A stretch of 64,000 nt of DNA, taken from positions 1 through 64,000 of the forward strand of contig WTGG01000004.1 in assembly GCA_011523685.1 (NCBI GenBank), read 5' to 3'. Source of the DNA: Coxiellaceae bacterium (GTDB taxonomy: Bacteria; Pseudomonadota; Gammaproteobacteria; Coxiellales; Coxiellaceae). Positions 37,899-49,446 of this stretch are shown here, piece by piece. Both the position numbers and the translations under genes were made by a program. Numbering within the stretch: position 1 is the first letter of the stretch; each line of letters begins with the position of its first letter. Under the pieces are notes generated by a model that saw only the letters and a list, made by a program, of their open reading frames with translations, made no database searches and was not told where the DNA came from.

Positions 37899-37977
37899 AC
37901 TCTTGTCTCAATAATAAATAGTTAGGTCCGTTAGCAGGCGACAATCATGCCTGATATCCTAGGTTGAATCAAGCTCG

Positions 37978-38973
<996 letters not shown>

Positions 38974-39143
38974 CTAAGTTATGTGAATACACATTATGCT
39001 GATTTTAACTTGATCTGCAACATTTGTTTGGTATTATGCTAAAATTCCATTATTTTCATATTGTTGCGCAGTATAGTTCCATCGTATGATAGATAGTAAG
39101 GTTGCGTTAGAGATGCTGTGGTATCAAAGTATAAGGAAGATCA

Positions 39144-41546
39144 TTGACTAAAAAAGCAAAACAAAAAAAGGCATCAAGTTCTCAAGACGTTAGTCTAGAG
39201 GGCGTCTCATCTTTGTTTATATTTCGCTTGAAAGAAGGTCTGCTTTTGCTATCGATTACGTTATCCATCTTCTTATGGGTATCTTTAGTCAGTTATCATT
39301 ACTCTGATCCTGGTTGGACTCATAGTTCTGCTGTTGCTTCTGTTGCTAATTCAGGAGGTCGTGCTGGAGCCTGGCTGGCTGATATTATGCTATTTTTTTT
39401 AGGGTATATGGCCTACGTTTTGCCTATTATTCTTTGCTACAGCACGTGGCTGCTTTACTATCACCGTCACCGTTCTGGTGCTTCTACGCCTTTCCGGTAT
39501 CCTTTAATATTAATGAAAGCGATTGGCTTTCTTATTATAATTGCATCAGGAGCATCATTAATTGCTATGTATTGGTCTTTGCCGCCATTTTCATTGCCTC
39601 ATACCTCGGGAGGTGTGTTGGGGGCTTCAATTGCATATTATAGTTTAACTCTATTCAACTATATTGGTTCTACTATCATCTTAAGTGCGACCTTTTTTGT
39701 CGGAGTGACTTTGTTTTCTGGTCTTTCATGGTTTTTATTGCTCGAGAAATTAGGTGTTTGGGTATGGAAGAGCTCTACGTGGTTGAAATATCATTTAACG
39801 CATTGGCACTGGTGGCAAAGTTTACGCGAGCAAATAATAGAGTACTATCACTCCGCCCTAGAAAAGTTGCATCCTGTAATTGCTCGTATGCGTTTTTGGT
39901 CTCGCGATTCTTCATTTGAGCAGCCTATTGAATCCGATACTGTCAAAGAGGCCTCTGTTCGTGAGCCGAGTGTTTCAAAGTTAGATCCAGTATTGCCCAA
40001 AGAATCTAGTAAATCTGTTAGGTCAGATTCAGGTATTCCTAGATATAAGAAAAGTGCTGCTATCCCTAAATTATCATTATTAGATAAGCCGGCAAAAAGT
40101 AAGCGAGCTGAATATAATGCTCAGTATTTAGAAGCCCGTTCAAAAGAAGTGGAGCAGCGCCTTGCAGATTTTGGTGTCTCGGTAAAAGTTGTGTCAGTTT
40201 ATCCAGGACCCGTGGTGACACGTTATGAGATGACGTTAGCAGCTGGCACAAAAGTCAGTAAGATTTCTGCCTTAGTTAAAGACTTGGCACGATCTCTATC
40301 GGTGGTTAGTGTGCGTATTGTTGAAGTTATTCCTGGTAAGTCTGTGATTGGTTTGGAGTTGCCTAATGATAGAAGGGAGGATGTAGCTTTGCATGATGTC
40401 CTGGCATCTCAACAATATGAAAATGCTCGCTCTCCGTTATCGTTAGCTTTAGGGAAGGATATTGCCGGTCATCCTGTTGTGGTGGATCTAGCTAAAATGC
40501 CTCATTTGCTAGTGGCAGGAACGACAGGTTCAGGTAAGTCAGTCAGTTTGAATGCTATGTTGCTGAGTTTGCTTTACAAGGCATCGCCTGAGCAGCTGCG
40601 TATGATTCTTATTGATCCTAAAATGTTAGAGTTAGCGGTATATGATGGAATTCCGCATTTATTAACCCCTGTGGTAACAGATATGAAAGACGCAGCGGTT
40701 GCATTACGATGGTGTGTAATGGAAATGGAGCGTCGTTATCGTCTTATGGCTTCATTAGGCGTTCGGAATATTGCAGGATATAACGCTAAAGTTAAACAAG
40801 CGCGTAAGCGTGGGGCGCCATTGTTAGATCCATTGTTAAAAGATTGTGGTGTTGATGCTGCTCCAGAACTTGAGGAGCTTCCTCAAATCGTTGTTATTGC
40901 TGACGAGTTTGCCGATATGATGGTAGTTGTCGGTAAAAAGGTTGAAACATTGATTGCGCGATTGGCACAAAAAGCTCGTGCTGCAGGTGTGCATCTGATT
41001 TTTGCAACTCAGCGTCCTTCTGTTGATGTAATTACAGGTTTAATTAAAGCAAATATACCGAGTCGAATAGCTTTTCAGGTGTCATCTAAAATTGATTCAC
41101 GAACCATCCTAGATCAGCAGGGTGCGGATCAGTTACTAGGCTATGGAGATATGCTGTATCTTGCTCCTGGAACGGGCTTGCCTGTTCGTGTCCATGGTGC
41201 TTACGTGTCTGATGATGAGGTTCATCGAGTTGTTTCGTCATTGAAAGCTCAGGGAGAGCCTTGTTATCTTGATGATGTCTTAAATGATACAGTGGCTGTT
41301 GATCCATCAGGTTATACGCAGGCTGCTTCATCAGGACCAGATGCAGAGCAGGATGAATATTACGATGAGGCCGTTAAGTTTGTTACGCAATCTAGAAAAG
41401 TCTCTATTTCCAGTATCCAGCGACGTTTTAAAATTGGCTATAATCGTTCAGCAAGTATTGTTGAGGCCATGGAGCAAAGCGGGGTTGTTAGTTCGATGGA
41501 AAATAACGGTAGTCGAGAAGTCTTGGCGCCACCACCAGTCTCCTAG
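39144..41546 (+). CDS. ftsK: DNA translocase FtsK
   Basis: FtsK anchors at the septum and pumps DNA so that chromosome dimers can be resolved. The 800-residue protein has four N-terminal membrane spans (about 30-190), a short linker (about 240-330; E. coli has about 600 residues here), a RecA-type motor with Walker [12 protein letters not shown] near 457 and Walker [13 protein letters not shown] near 583, and a C-terminal gamma winged helix that recognises KOPS ([16 protein letters not shown]). The start is TTG at 39144, with AAGGA about six bases upstream; no ATG fits as well. Confidence 0.96.
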   Translation: MTKKAKQKKASSSQDVSLEGVSSLFIFRLKEGLLLLSITLSIFLWVSLVSYHYSDPGWTHSSAVASVANSGGRAGAWLADIMLFFLGYMAYVLPIILCYSTWLLYYHRHRSGASTPFRYPLILMKAIGFLIIIASGASLIAMYWSLPPFSLPHTSGGVLGASIAYYSLTLFNYIGSTIILSATFFVGVTLFSGLSWFLLLEKLGVWVWKSSTWLKYHLTHWHWWQSLREQIIEYYHSALEKLHPVIARMRFWSRDSSFEQPIESDTVKEASVREPSVSKLDPVLPKESSKSVRSDSGIPRYKKSAAIPKLSLLDKPAKSKRAEYNAQYLEARSKEVEQRLADFGVSVKVVSVYPGPVVTRYEMTLAAGTKVSKISALVKDLARSLSVVSVRIVEVIPGKSVIGLELPNDRREDVALHDVLASQQYENARSPLSLALGKDIAGHPVVVDLAKMPHLLVAGTTGSGKSVSLNAMLLSLLYKASPEQLRMILIDPKMLELAVYDGIPHLLTPVVTDMKDAAVALRWCVMEMERRYRLMASLGVRNIAGYNAKVKQARKRGAPLLDPLLKDCGVDAAPELEELPQIVVIADEFADMMVVVGKKVETLIARLAQKARAAGVHLIFATQRPSVDVITGLIKANIPSRIAFQVSSKIDSRTILDQQGADQLLGYGDMLYLAPGTGLPVRVHGAYVSDDEVHRVVSSLKAQGEPCYLDDVLNDTVAVDPSGYTQAASSGPDAEQDEYYDEAVKFVTQSRKVSISSIQRRFKIGYNRSASIVEAMEQSGVVSSMENNGSREVLAPPPVS

Positions 41547-41551
41547 AGGTT

Positions 41552-42208
41552 ATGAGTATGCGAATTTGTAAATACGTGAGTTATCTATTATTTTTTTGTT
41601 GCTTATCTTCTGTATGTTATGCAAAAGATTCTGCAGTGGTGCTTGAAGGCCTACTAACAAAATTTATAACGTATACCGCTTATGTAACGCAAAGTACTGT
41701 TAATAGTCAGGGTGATCCGATTTCTTCTGCAAAGGGGGAGGTGAAGATTAAAAAACCCGATTACTTTTTCTGGGAAACGCTTACGCCTACTCACCAGCAA
41801 TTATTCGGCAGAAAAAATACATTATGGGTTTATGATGTGGATTTAGCTCAGGCTACTGAGCGCCCCGTAAGCGCACCGGGCCAGATGAATCCCGTCGATA
41901 TTTTAGTGGGTGATGGTAAAGTGTTAAGTCGATATTTTATAGTCAAGCTTCTATCCTCTTCTGCTGACTCATCGTTGACACAGTTTGAATTGACAGCAAA
42001 AAACCCTAATGCATCTTTTTTAGTCATTCACTTGACTTTTGATCATGATCGTTTGGTTTCAATAGTGTCGACTAATAATTTAGGACAAACGACCACTTTT
42101 ACATTCTCAAAGATTGTTTTAAATCAACCAATTCCTGATAAGGTATTTCTATTTAATGATAAGCAGCCTGGAATTGATATTATTAAGGCCTCACAACCTC
42201 AGGGTTGA
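41552..42208 (+). CDS. lolA: Outer-membrane lipoprotein carrier protein LolA
   Basis: LolA is the periplasmic chaperone that takes lipoproteins from the Lol transporter to the outer membrane. The 218-residue protein has a signal peptide (cleavage near SVCYA, residue 24) and a beta-sheet core with GEVKIKKPDYFFWE near 63 (the family KxPxxFRWE block), PVDILVGDG near 112 and a hydrophobic-ligand cavity signature. The ATG at 41552 starts 5 bp after ftsK; a second ATG at 41558 is six bases on and equally possible. It fits the usual ftsK-lolA-serS block. Confidence 0.93.
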   Translation: MSMRICKYVSYLLFFCCLSSVCYAKDSAVVLEGLLTKFITYTAYVTQSTVNSQGDPISSAKGEVKIKKPDYFFWETLTPTHQQLFGRKNTLWVYDVDLAQATERPVSAPGQMNPVDILVGDGKVLSRYFIVKLLSSSADSSLTQFELTAKNPNASFLVIHLTFDHDRLVSIVSTNNLGQTTTFTFSKIVLNQPIPDKVFLFNDKQPGIDIIKASQPQG

Positions 42209-42260
42209 TGATTGGCAATTTCAGTACTTTATGGTTTACTATGCTTCATTTTTTTCCTGA

Positions 42261-43550
<1,290 letters not shown>

Positions 43551-43722
43551 TTGAGTACTTTTTTAACGATTTGCTTATTGTTGTGTGGTTCGATAGGATA
43601 AAGATAACTGTTTGCCTCTTCGTGTGGCAATAATCTTAAGATAAAGGTATACAGAGCTAAGACATTTTGCTACATTTGGTGGCGAATTTGAGGGCCGTAA
43701 GGTTTTCAAAAAAAAAGGTTAA

Positions 43723-43810
43723 GGAGAGATGGCTGAGCGGTCGAAAGCGGCGGTCTTGAAAACCGTTGAGGGTCACACCTCCCAGGGTTCGAATCCCTGT
43801 CTCTCCGCCA
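43723..43810 (+). tRNA. tRNA-Ser (UGA)
   Basis: The cloverleaf has acceptor arms GGAGAGA/TCTCTCC, anticodon loop CTTGAAA with TGA, a long variable arm between GAGGGTCACACCTC, T loop GGTTCGAATCC, discriminator G and an encoded CCA. Length 88 nt including CCA. Confidence 0.96.
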
Positions 43811-43852
43811 ACGCTAAACTTTTAATATTGATATCCAAGGTTAGGCTTGCTT

Positions 43853-44536
43853 GTGATAAATGTGCTTCTAGTAGATGATCATGATCTCGTCCGTTCAGGA
43901 ATTCGTCGTATTCTTGACGATGTCCCAGGTATTAATGTTGTCAGCGAGGCTTGTAGTGGTGAAGAAGCGCTACAGTTAGGCCGCAAGCTCAAGCCTGATG
44001 TCGTCTTAATGGACGTTAAAATGCCAGGTATTGGTGGCTTTGAGGCTACTCGCAAGCTCTTATTAATGGACCCTACAATTAAAGTCCTTGTCGTTACTAT
44101 CTGCAATAATGATATTTATCCTGCACGCTTGCTGGGTGTTGGTGCTTCTGGCTATTTAACTAAAAACGCAACAATGAAAGAAATGATTCAGGCAATTAAA
44201 GCTGTCCATGCTGGACAGCGCTATATTAGCCCTGAAATTGCTAGTCGTTTAGCGTTCCGCCATATTTCTGATGTTGAAGAATCACCCTTCGATAAGCTTT
44301 CTGAGCGTGAGCTTCAGGTTATGTTAATGATTACCATGGGTGTCAAAGTGCAAGAGATTGCAGAGAAGCTTTGTCTAAGCCCAAAAACGGTTAATAGCTA
44401 TCGTTACCGAATTTTTGAAAAACTAGAAATTAGTAATGATGTCGAATTGACTTTATTGGCTATGCGTCATGGTATGATTGATTCAGAGCAGGTTGATGAT
44501 CCTTTGTCGGATGTTTCCGAATCTACTGAAAACTAG
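43853..44536 (+). CDS. gacA: GacA/UvrY/LetA-family response regulator
   Basis: This 227-residue two-component regulator matches GacA/UvrY/LetA. The receiver domain has VDDHDL near residue 8 and phospho-Asp in VVLMDVKMPG near 54. The LuxR-type helix-turn-helix is LSERELQVMLMITMGVKVQEIAEKLCLSPKTVNSYRYR (about 155-192). In the family it activates small RNAs that sequester CsrA/RsmA, so it governs carbon storage, motility and, in Legionella-type bacteria, transmission traits. The GTG at 43853 gives MINVLLVDDHD, matching E. coli; a TTG at 43847 is in frame but less likely. uvrC follows, as in other Gammaproteobacteria. Confidence 0.93.
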   Translation: MINVLLVDDHDLVRSGIRRILDDVPGINVVSEACSGEEALQLGRKLKPDVVLMDVKMPGIGGFEATRKLLLMDPTIKVLVVTICNNDIYPARLLGVGASGYLTKNATMKEMIQAIKAVHAGQRYISPEIASRLAFRHISDVEESPFDKLSERELQVMLMITMGVKVQEIAEKLCLSPKTVNSYRYRIFEKLEISNDVELTLLAMRHGMIDSEQVDDPLSDVSESTEN

Positions 44537-44572
44537 TATTCTAGAGATTCTTTACAATAATTGATTTTTATT

Positions 44573-46387
44573 ATGGAAGATGTAAAAGCTTTTCTTGATG
44601 CGTTGCCATCTCAGCCTGGTGTTTATCGCATGTTAAATGACGCAGGTAAAATTCTTTATGTTGGAAAAGCTAAGCATCTCAAGAAGCGAGTCTCTAGTTA
44701 TTTTAGATCCTCAGTGGCCGATAAAAAAACTCAAGCATTAATGTCTCAGGTTGATTCTGTCGAATTCACTATTGTTAATAATGAGCATGAAGCTTTACTG
44801 CTGGAAAATAATTTCATTAAGCGATATCGCCCACGATATAATGTTGTGTTGCGCGATGATAAAACATATCCTTTTTTGTTATTGACCACTGAGCATGATT
44901 TTCCTCGTCTCGATTTGTTTCGCGGCAAGGGGCATCCTAAGGGTAAAACCTTTGGTCCTTATCCTAATGCGGGTTCTGTCCGTGAAAGCTTATCGTTGAT
45001 TCAAAAATTATTTCGTTTGCGTCAATGTAATGATGTCTTCTTTAGTCATCGTTCAAGACCTTGTTTGCAATATCAAATCCATCGATGTACTGCTCCCTGT
45101 GTCGGTTATGTGTCTCAAGAAGATTATAATGAGCAGGTTCGTTTGGCGACTTTGTTTCTACAAGGTGAAAATACGATTATTATCGATTCCTTGACTGAAA
45201 AAATGAATCAAGCATCAAAAGAGCAGGCCTATGAGCGTGCATTATATTTTAGAGACATTATCTCAAAGTTACGTGCGCTACAAAAACAACAAACTATTGT
45301 TGGCGGGCAGGGGGATGTGGATGTTTTAGCTGTTGCTCAGTCTTTATCTGTCACGGTTGTTTCTATTGTCTTTATTCGTTCGGGGCGTGTTCTTGGGCAT
45401 AAGACATACTTTCCTTCTGTGCCTAAAGGGCTTTCTGTCGGAGAGGTTGTTCATGCTTTCATAGCGCAATATTATTGTGACCAGCTGCGCTCTAATCAGC
45501 TGCTCAACAAGGTCATTGTAAATGTTAAGTTGCCTCAGCGATTAGAGTTACAAGAGGATTTGCAAACGTTATTTGGTTCAAGTTTTAGTTTAACTGATCG
45601 TAAGCAATCAGGTTATCTTTCGTGGCTAACGATGGCGGAAAAAAACGCTCAGCATGATATGACTCAACGAGTCAATGATGCTCTAACACCAGAGAAACAG
45701 TTGCATGAGCTGCAGTTGGCATTAAATTTGCCTGATCCAATATCTCGTGTTGAATGTTTTGATATTAGTCATACTCAGGGCTCCTCTACAGTAGCTGCTT
45801 GTGTGGTTTTTACTACTTCAGGTATTACTACCTCTGAATATCGGCGATTCACAATTAATGATATTACGCCAGGGGATGACTATGCGGCAATGTATCAAGC
45901 TTTATTGCGTCGTTATACCAAGCGCAAACAGGAAGATGCACCACTGCCCGACTTGCTTTTAATTGATGGTGGTAAGGGGCAGTTAGCGCGCGCCATGCTT
46001 GTAATGGATGAGCTTCAAATGGCATCTATTCCATTATTGGGTGTTGCGAAAGGTGTTTCACGCAAGGCTGGTGAAGAGACATTGTTTTTAAATGATCCCT
46101 CTAACCCTATTCACTTAGAGGCCGATAGTGTCGCTTTGCATACAATTCAGTTAATTCGTGATGAGTCTCACCGTTTTGCTATTGCTGGTCATCGTGCTCG
46201 AAGGAAAAAACAATTTATCGGTTCTCCTTTGGAGAATGTCGAGGGTGTTGGTCCTAAGCGGCGACAAGCGTTATTACAGCATTTTGGTGGTATGCAGGGT
46301 TTGTTACAGGCGGATCAACAGGAGATTGCTAGTGTTCCAGGGATTAGCTTGGCATTAGCTGAGGTGATTTATCGCGCACTTCATTGA
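44573..46387 (+). CDS. uvrC: Excinuclease ABC subunit C
   Basis: UvrC makes both incisions in nucleotide excision repair. The 604-residue protein has the GIY-YIG nuclease (PGVYRMLNDAGKILYVGKAKHL near residue 15, in two blocks), a UvrB-interacting UVR segment near 200, the second RNase-H-like nuclease with FDISHTQGSSTVAA near 398 and LLIDGGKGQL near 462, and C-terminal helix-hairpin-helix motifs (VEGVGPKRRQALL). The start at 44573 has no obvious Shine-Dalgarno. It is probably translated from the gacA transcript. Confidence 0.97.
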   Translation: MEDVKAFLDALPSQPGVYRMLNDAGKILYVGKAKHLKKRVSSYFRSSVADKKTQALMSQVDSVEFTIVNNEHEALLLENNFIKRYRPRYNVVLRDDKTYPFLLLTTEHDFPRLDLFRGKGHPKGKTFGPYPNAGSVRESLSLIQKLFRLRQCNDVFFSHRSRPCLQYQIHRCTAPCVGYVSQEDYNEQVRLATLFLQGENTIIIDSLTEKMNQASKEQAYERALYFRDIISKLRALQKQQTIVGGQGDVDVLAVAQSLSVTVVSIVFIRSGRVLGHKTYFPSVPKGLSVGEVVHAFIAQYYCDQLRSNQLLNKVIVNVKLPQRLELQEDLQTLFGSSFSLTDRKQSGYLSWLTMAEKNAQHDMTQRVNDALTPEKQLHELQLALNLPDPISRVECFDISHTQGSSTVAACVVFTTSGITTSEYRRFTINDITPGDDYAAMYQALLRRYTKRKQEDAPLPDLLLIDGGKGQLARAMLVMDELQMASIPLLGVAKGVSRKAGEETLFLNDPSNPIHLEADSVALHTIQLIRDESHRFAIAGHRARRKKQFIGSPLENVEGVGPKRRQALLQHFGGMQGLLQADQQEIASVPGISLALAEVIYRALH

Positions 46388-46465
46388 TATCTTGACGCTC
46401 TATGATTATGTCGTACAATGGTTTTCGTAACTTTGTTGTAATTATTTGTCTTTTCAGGTGCTCTT

Positions 46466-47020
46466 ATGAATATACCCATGCAGTTAACCATTCTGCGTAT
46501 TGTATTTGTTCCTTTGGTGTTTGTGGTTTACTGTTTACCTTTTCATTGGTCACATTATGTTGCATCAGGTTTGTTTTTGTTAGCTATAATTACTGATTGG
46601 TTAGATGGCTATCTGGCGAGGCGGCTCAAACAGACAACACGCTTGGGTGCTTTTCTTGATCCGGTTGCTGATAAAATAATTATCTGCGTGTCTTTAGTTT
46701 TGATTGCCTCTTTTTATGCTAATTTATGGGTAACTCTCGCGGCTTCAGTTATTGTTGCGCGTGAGATTGTCATTTCTGCCTTGCGTGAGTGGATGGCGGA
46801 AATTGGATCTCGTACAAAAGTCAGTGTTCAGTATGTTGGTAAGGTGAAAACAACATTCCAAGCGATTGCTATTATTGTGTTGCTCATGTATGGAACGCAT
46901 TCGCCTATTTGGTTGTACTGGGTTGGATTATGTTTTTTTTATTGTGCCGTTATACTCACTTTGTGGTCTATGGTGGTTTATTTGAAAACAGCCTGGCCTG
47001 ACCTTAGGCACTATTCATAA
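46466..47020 (+). CDS. pgsA: CDP-diacylglycerol-glycerol-3-phosphate 3-phosphatidyltransferase
   Basis: PgsA makes phosphatidylglycerophosphate, the first committed step to phosphatidylglycerol and cardiolipin. The 184-residue membrane enzyme has the CDP-alcohol phosphatidyltransferase signature D-G-x2-A-R-x8-G-x3-D-x3-D, seen as TDWLDGYLARRLK and GAFLDPVADK (about 46-74), and several hydrophobic helices. The gacA-uvrC-pgsA-tRNA order is conserved with E. coli. Overlapping frames on the same strand are ignored. Confidence 0.95.
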   Translation: MNIPMQLTILRIVFVPLVFVVYCLPFHWSHYVASGLFLLAIITDWLDGYLARRLKQTTRLGAFLDPVADKIIICVSLVLIASFYANLWVTLAASVIVAREIVISALREWMAEIGSRTKVSVQYVGKVKTTFQAIAIIVLLMYGTHSPIWLYWVGLCFFYCAVILTLWSMVVYLKTAWPDLRHYS

Positions 47021-47047
47021 TTTTTTTCATTTAATTGAAAGGGACGC

Positions 47048-47075
47048 TTGACTTTATTTGCTGAATGACAATAAT
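47048..47075 (+). promoter_or_regulatory. Candidate sigma-70 promoter for the tRNA-Gly/Cys/Leu cluster
   Basis: TTGACT, a 16-base spacer and AATAAT, ending 22 bases before the tRNA-Gly gene. Confidence 0.55.
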
Positions 47076-47097
47076 AGCAGTTCCTAACAGGAACGGT

Positions 47098-47172
47098 GCG
47101 GGAATAGCTCAGTGGTAGAGCACAACCTTGCCAAGGTTGGGGTCGCGAGTTCGAACCTCGTTTCCCGCTCCA
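47098..47172 (+). tRNA. tRNA-Gly (GCC)
   Basis: Acceptor arms GCGGGAA/TTCCCGC, anticodon loop TTGCCAA with GCC, T loop GTTCGAACC, discriminator T and an encoded CCA. Length 75 nt including CCA. Confidence 0.96.
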
Positions 47173-47248
47173 TTGACTCACTAAGGATCAGAGTCTTAAT
47201 CATGCAGTTTAACTGCTTTTATCTGATGTGCGGCGAGAGCTTAGGTGT

Positions 47249-47319
47249 GGCTGGGTGGCAGAGTGGTTATGCAGCGGCCTGCAAAGCCGTGGACGCCGGT
47301 TCGATTCCGGCCTCAGCCT
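47249..47319 (+). tRNA. tRNA-Cys (GCA), CCA not encoded
   Basis: Acceptor arms GGCTGGG/CTCAGCC (one G-T pair), anticodon GCA in CCTGCAAAG, T arm GCCGG-TTCGATT-CCGGC, and discriminator T as required for tRNA-Cys. The next three bases are TAA, so the CCA end must be added by tRNA nucleotidyltransferase, unlike the three other tRNAs in this window. Confidence 0.92.
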
Positions 47320-47325
47320 TAAAAT

Positions 47326-47412
47326 GCCCGGGTGGCGAAATTGGTAGACGCAAGGGACTTAAAATCCCTCGAGGGCAACCTCGTGCCGGTTCGACTCCGG
47401 CCCCGGGCACCA
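47326..47412 (+). tRNA. tRNA-Leu (UAA)
   Basis: Acceptor arms GCCCGGG/CCCGGGC, anticodon TAA in GGGACTTAAAATCCC, a long variable arm CGAGGGCAACCTCG, discriminator A and an encoded CCA. Length 87 nt. The Gly-Cys-Leu cluster after pgsA is the same as in E. coli (glyW-cysT-leuZ). Confidence 0.96.
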
Positions 47413-47492
47413 CCTTTTCTTCAATTAATATTAAATAAGCTTCTGTCATGTAAGATCATGACTTATCACATTATATCCAGTATAGTGAGCGC

Positions 47493-48746
47493 ATGAAGAC
47501 ACCATTAAGTTTATTTATCGGCTGGCGATATACGCGAGCCAAACGCAGGAATCAATTCATTTCCTTTATTTCACTGGCTTCTATGCTAGGGATTGCTTTA
47601 GGTATTACAGTTTTAATTACCGTTTTATCTGTGATGAATGGTTTTGATAATCAAATTCGAACGCGTTTCTTTGCGCTCATCCCTCAGGTCACAGTATTTA
47701 CCTCTTTGAATCAATCTCCTAATGCGATACAGGCCCTTCAGGCGTCGATCATTAAGCTGCCAGAGGTGGTTGGTATCTCTCCATACGTGAGCGGTAATGG
47801 CTTGTTGATGGAGCGAGGCACCTTTAATGGTCTTCAGCTTTTGGGTGTTGATCCTGCTAAAGAGTCTCAAACTTCACGCATTGCAGAAAAAATTAAATTG
47901 GGTAGTTTATCCAGTTTGCAGGCAGGCAAGTATCATGTGATTTTAGGGCAAACATTAGCTAATCAGTTAGGGATTCGTGTGGGTGACTCTGTTAATATTT
48001 TTACACCTCAGTTTAATTTAACAATAGCGGGTGCGTTTCCTCGTCATCGACAGTTTACAGTAACCGGTATTTTTCATGCCAGTGATGGTTTTGGATTTGA
48101 TTCGTCCATGGCTTACATTAATATTGATGATGCTGCTGTATTGCTAAAAGGCGGTCAAGGTACTCGCGGCTACCATCTGAAGTTAACCAGTATTTACCAG
48201 GCGCAATCTGTCACGCATCAATTGCAGCACGAGATGCCTTTAGGTTTCATGGTCAGTAACTGGAGTCAATCTGCAGGTGCTTTGTTTAGTGCATTGCAAA
48301 TGGAAAAAACTATGATGTTTGTTATTCTGCTATTAATCATCGCTGTAGCTGTTTTTAATTTAGTATCAACCTTGGTGATGGTAGTTAATGATAAACGCTC
48401 TGATATTGCGATATTGCGAACAATTGGGGCAACGCCTGCTATGATTTTACGCACTTTCATTTGTCAAGGTGCTATCGTCGGGTTCATGGGAACGATCCTG
48501 GGTATATTAGGTGGTGTGATCTTATCGTTGAATGTAACCGCATTAACTAATTGGATTCAGCGCGTGTTGGGTGTGCAGTTGATTTCTTCCAAAGTATATT
48601 GGGTTGATTATCTGCCTTCATCTTTGCAATTAGGAGATGTGGTGCATGTATCATTGCTTGCTTTTGGCTTGAGTATCTTAGCAACATTGTACCCAGCTTG
48701 GATGGCTTTTAAGACACAGCCTGCGGAGGCTTTGCGATATGAGTGA
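47493..48746 (+). CDS. lolC: Lipoprotein-releasing transporter membrane subunit (LolC/LolE/LolF family)
   Basis: This 417-residue protein is the membrane component that extracts outer-membrane lipoproteins from the inner membrane. It has one N-terminal membrane span (residues 24-48), a large periplasmic domain, and three C-terminal spans, with the block VVNDKRSDIAILRTIGATP near 292 shared by LolC/LolE. Only one such subunit gene is seen with lolD, so the complex may be of the LolDF type rather than LolCDE. It overlaps lolD by 8 bp. Confidence 0.92.
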   Translation: MKTPLSLFIGWRYTRAKRRNQFISFISLASMLGIALGITVLITVLSVMNGFDNQIRTRFFALIPQVTVFTSLNQSPNAIQALQASIIKLPEVVGISPYVSGNGLLMERGTFNGLQLLGVDPAKESQTSRIAEKIKLGSLSSLQAGKYHVILGQTLANQLGIRVGDSVNIFTPQFNLTIAGAFPRHRQFTVTGIFHASDGFGFDSSMAYINIDDAAVLLKGGQGTRGYHLKLTSIYQAQSVTHQLQHEMPLGFMVSNWSQSAGALFSALQMEKTMMFVILLLIIAVAVFNLVSTLVMVVNDKRSDIAILRTIGATPAMILRTFICQGAIVGFMGTILGILGGVILSLNVTALTNWIQRVLGVQLISSKVYWVDYLPSSLQLGDVVHVSLLAFGLSILATLYPAWMAFKTQPAEALRYE

Positions 48747-49446
48747 TCAACAGCAGTCGATTTTAGAATGCAAAGCTTTAAGTAAGCGCTTTGAAGATGC
48801 TGGTCGTATTGTCGATGTTTTTTCTGACATTAATCTAACAATAAAAGCGGGTGAGTGTGTTGGAATTCTGGGTGTTTCTGGTGCAGGTAAAAGTACCTTT
48901 CTGCATTTGTTAGGCGGGTTGGATACGCCTACATCTGGTGAAGTGTTGTTGGCTGGATGTAGTGTAGCCTCTATGAAAGAGCGAGCAAAGAGTCAGTTTA
49001 GGAATAATCATCTTGGTTTTATCTATCAGTTTCATCATTTGCTTCCTGAATTTAATGCGCTAGAGAATGTTTGCATGCCGCTTTGGGTTAAAGGGGTATC
49101 AAAGCGCAGTGCAAAACAACAAGCTTCAGAACTGATTGATCGCGTAGGTCTAAGTCAGCGAATGACTCACCGTGTAGCAGAGCTGTCTGGTGGGGAGCGT
49201 CAACGCATAGCTATCGCAAGAGCTTTAGTGACAAAGCCTTCTTGTGTATTGGCAGATGAACCAACGGGGAATCTCGATGCTGAAACAGCAGAGCAAGTGT
49301 TTAACTTGATGTTGCAACTTAATAAAACTCTACAGACTAGTTTTGTCATCGTGACTCACAACAAGCAACTCACAACGCAAATGGACCGCGCATTACTCTT
49401 AAAGGATGGAGGGTTGTCAACTTACTCATTAGGAGAGTCCTCCTGA
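48739..49446 (+). CDS. lolD: Lipoprotein-releasing ABC transporter ATPase
   Basis: LolD is the ATPase of the Lol transporter. The 235-residue protein has Walker A GVSGAGKST near residue 43, the signature ELSGGERQRIAIARAL near 145, Walker B VLADEPTGNLD near 169 and the switch His in VTHN. It overlaps lolC by 8 bp, and its TGA overlaps the presumed CTG start of hflX, so the three genes form one coupled unit. Confidence 0.95.
   Translation: MSDQQQSILECKALSKRFEDAGRIVDVFSDINLTIKAGECVGILGVSGAGKSTFLHLLGGLDTPTSGEVLLAGCSVASMKERAKSQFRNNHLGFIYQFHHLLPEFNALENVCMPLWVKGVSKRSAKQQASELIDRVGLSQRMTHRVAELSGGERQRIAIARALVTKPSCVLADEPTGNLDAETAEQVFNLMLQLNKTLQTSFVIVTHNKQLTTQMDRALLLKDGGLSTYSLGESS

Noticed and set aside
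46402-46596. A 64-aa frame ahead of and overlapping pgsA
   Set aside because: It overlaps the start of pgsA in another frame and encodes no recognisable protein.
47112-47438. A 108-aa open frame across the tRNA-Gly, -Cys and -Leu genes
   Set aside because: It overlaps three well-formed tRNA genes and has no protein-like features.
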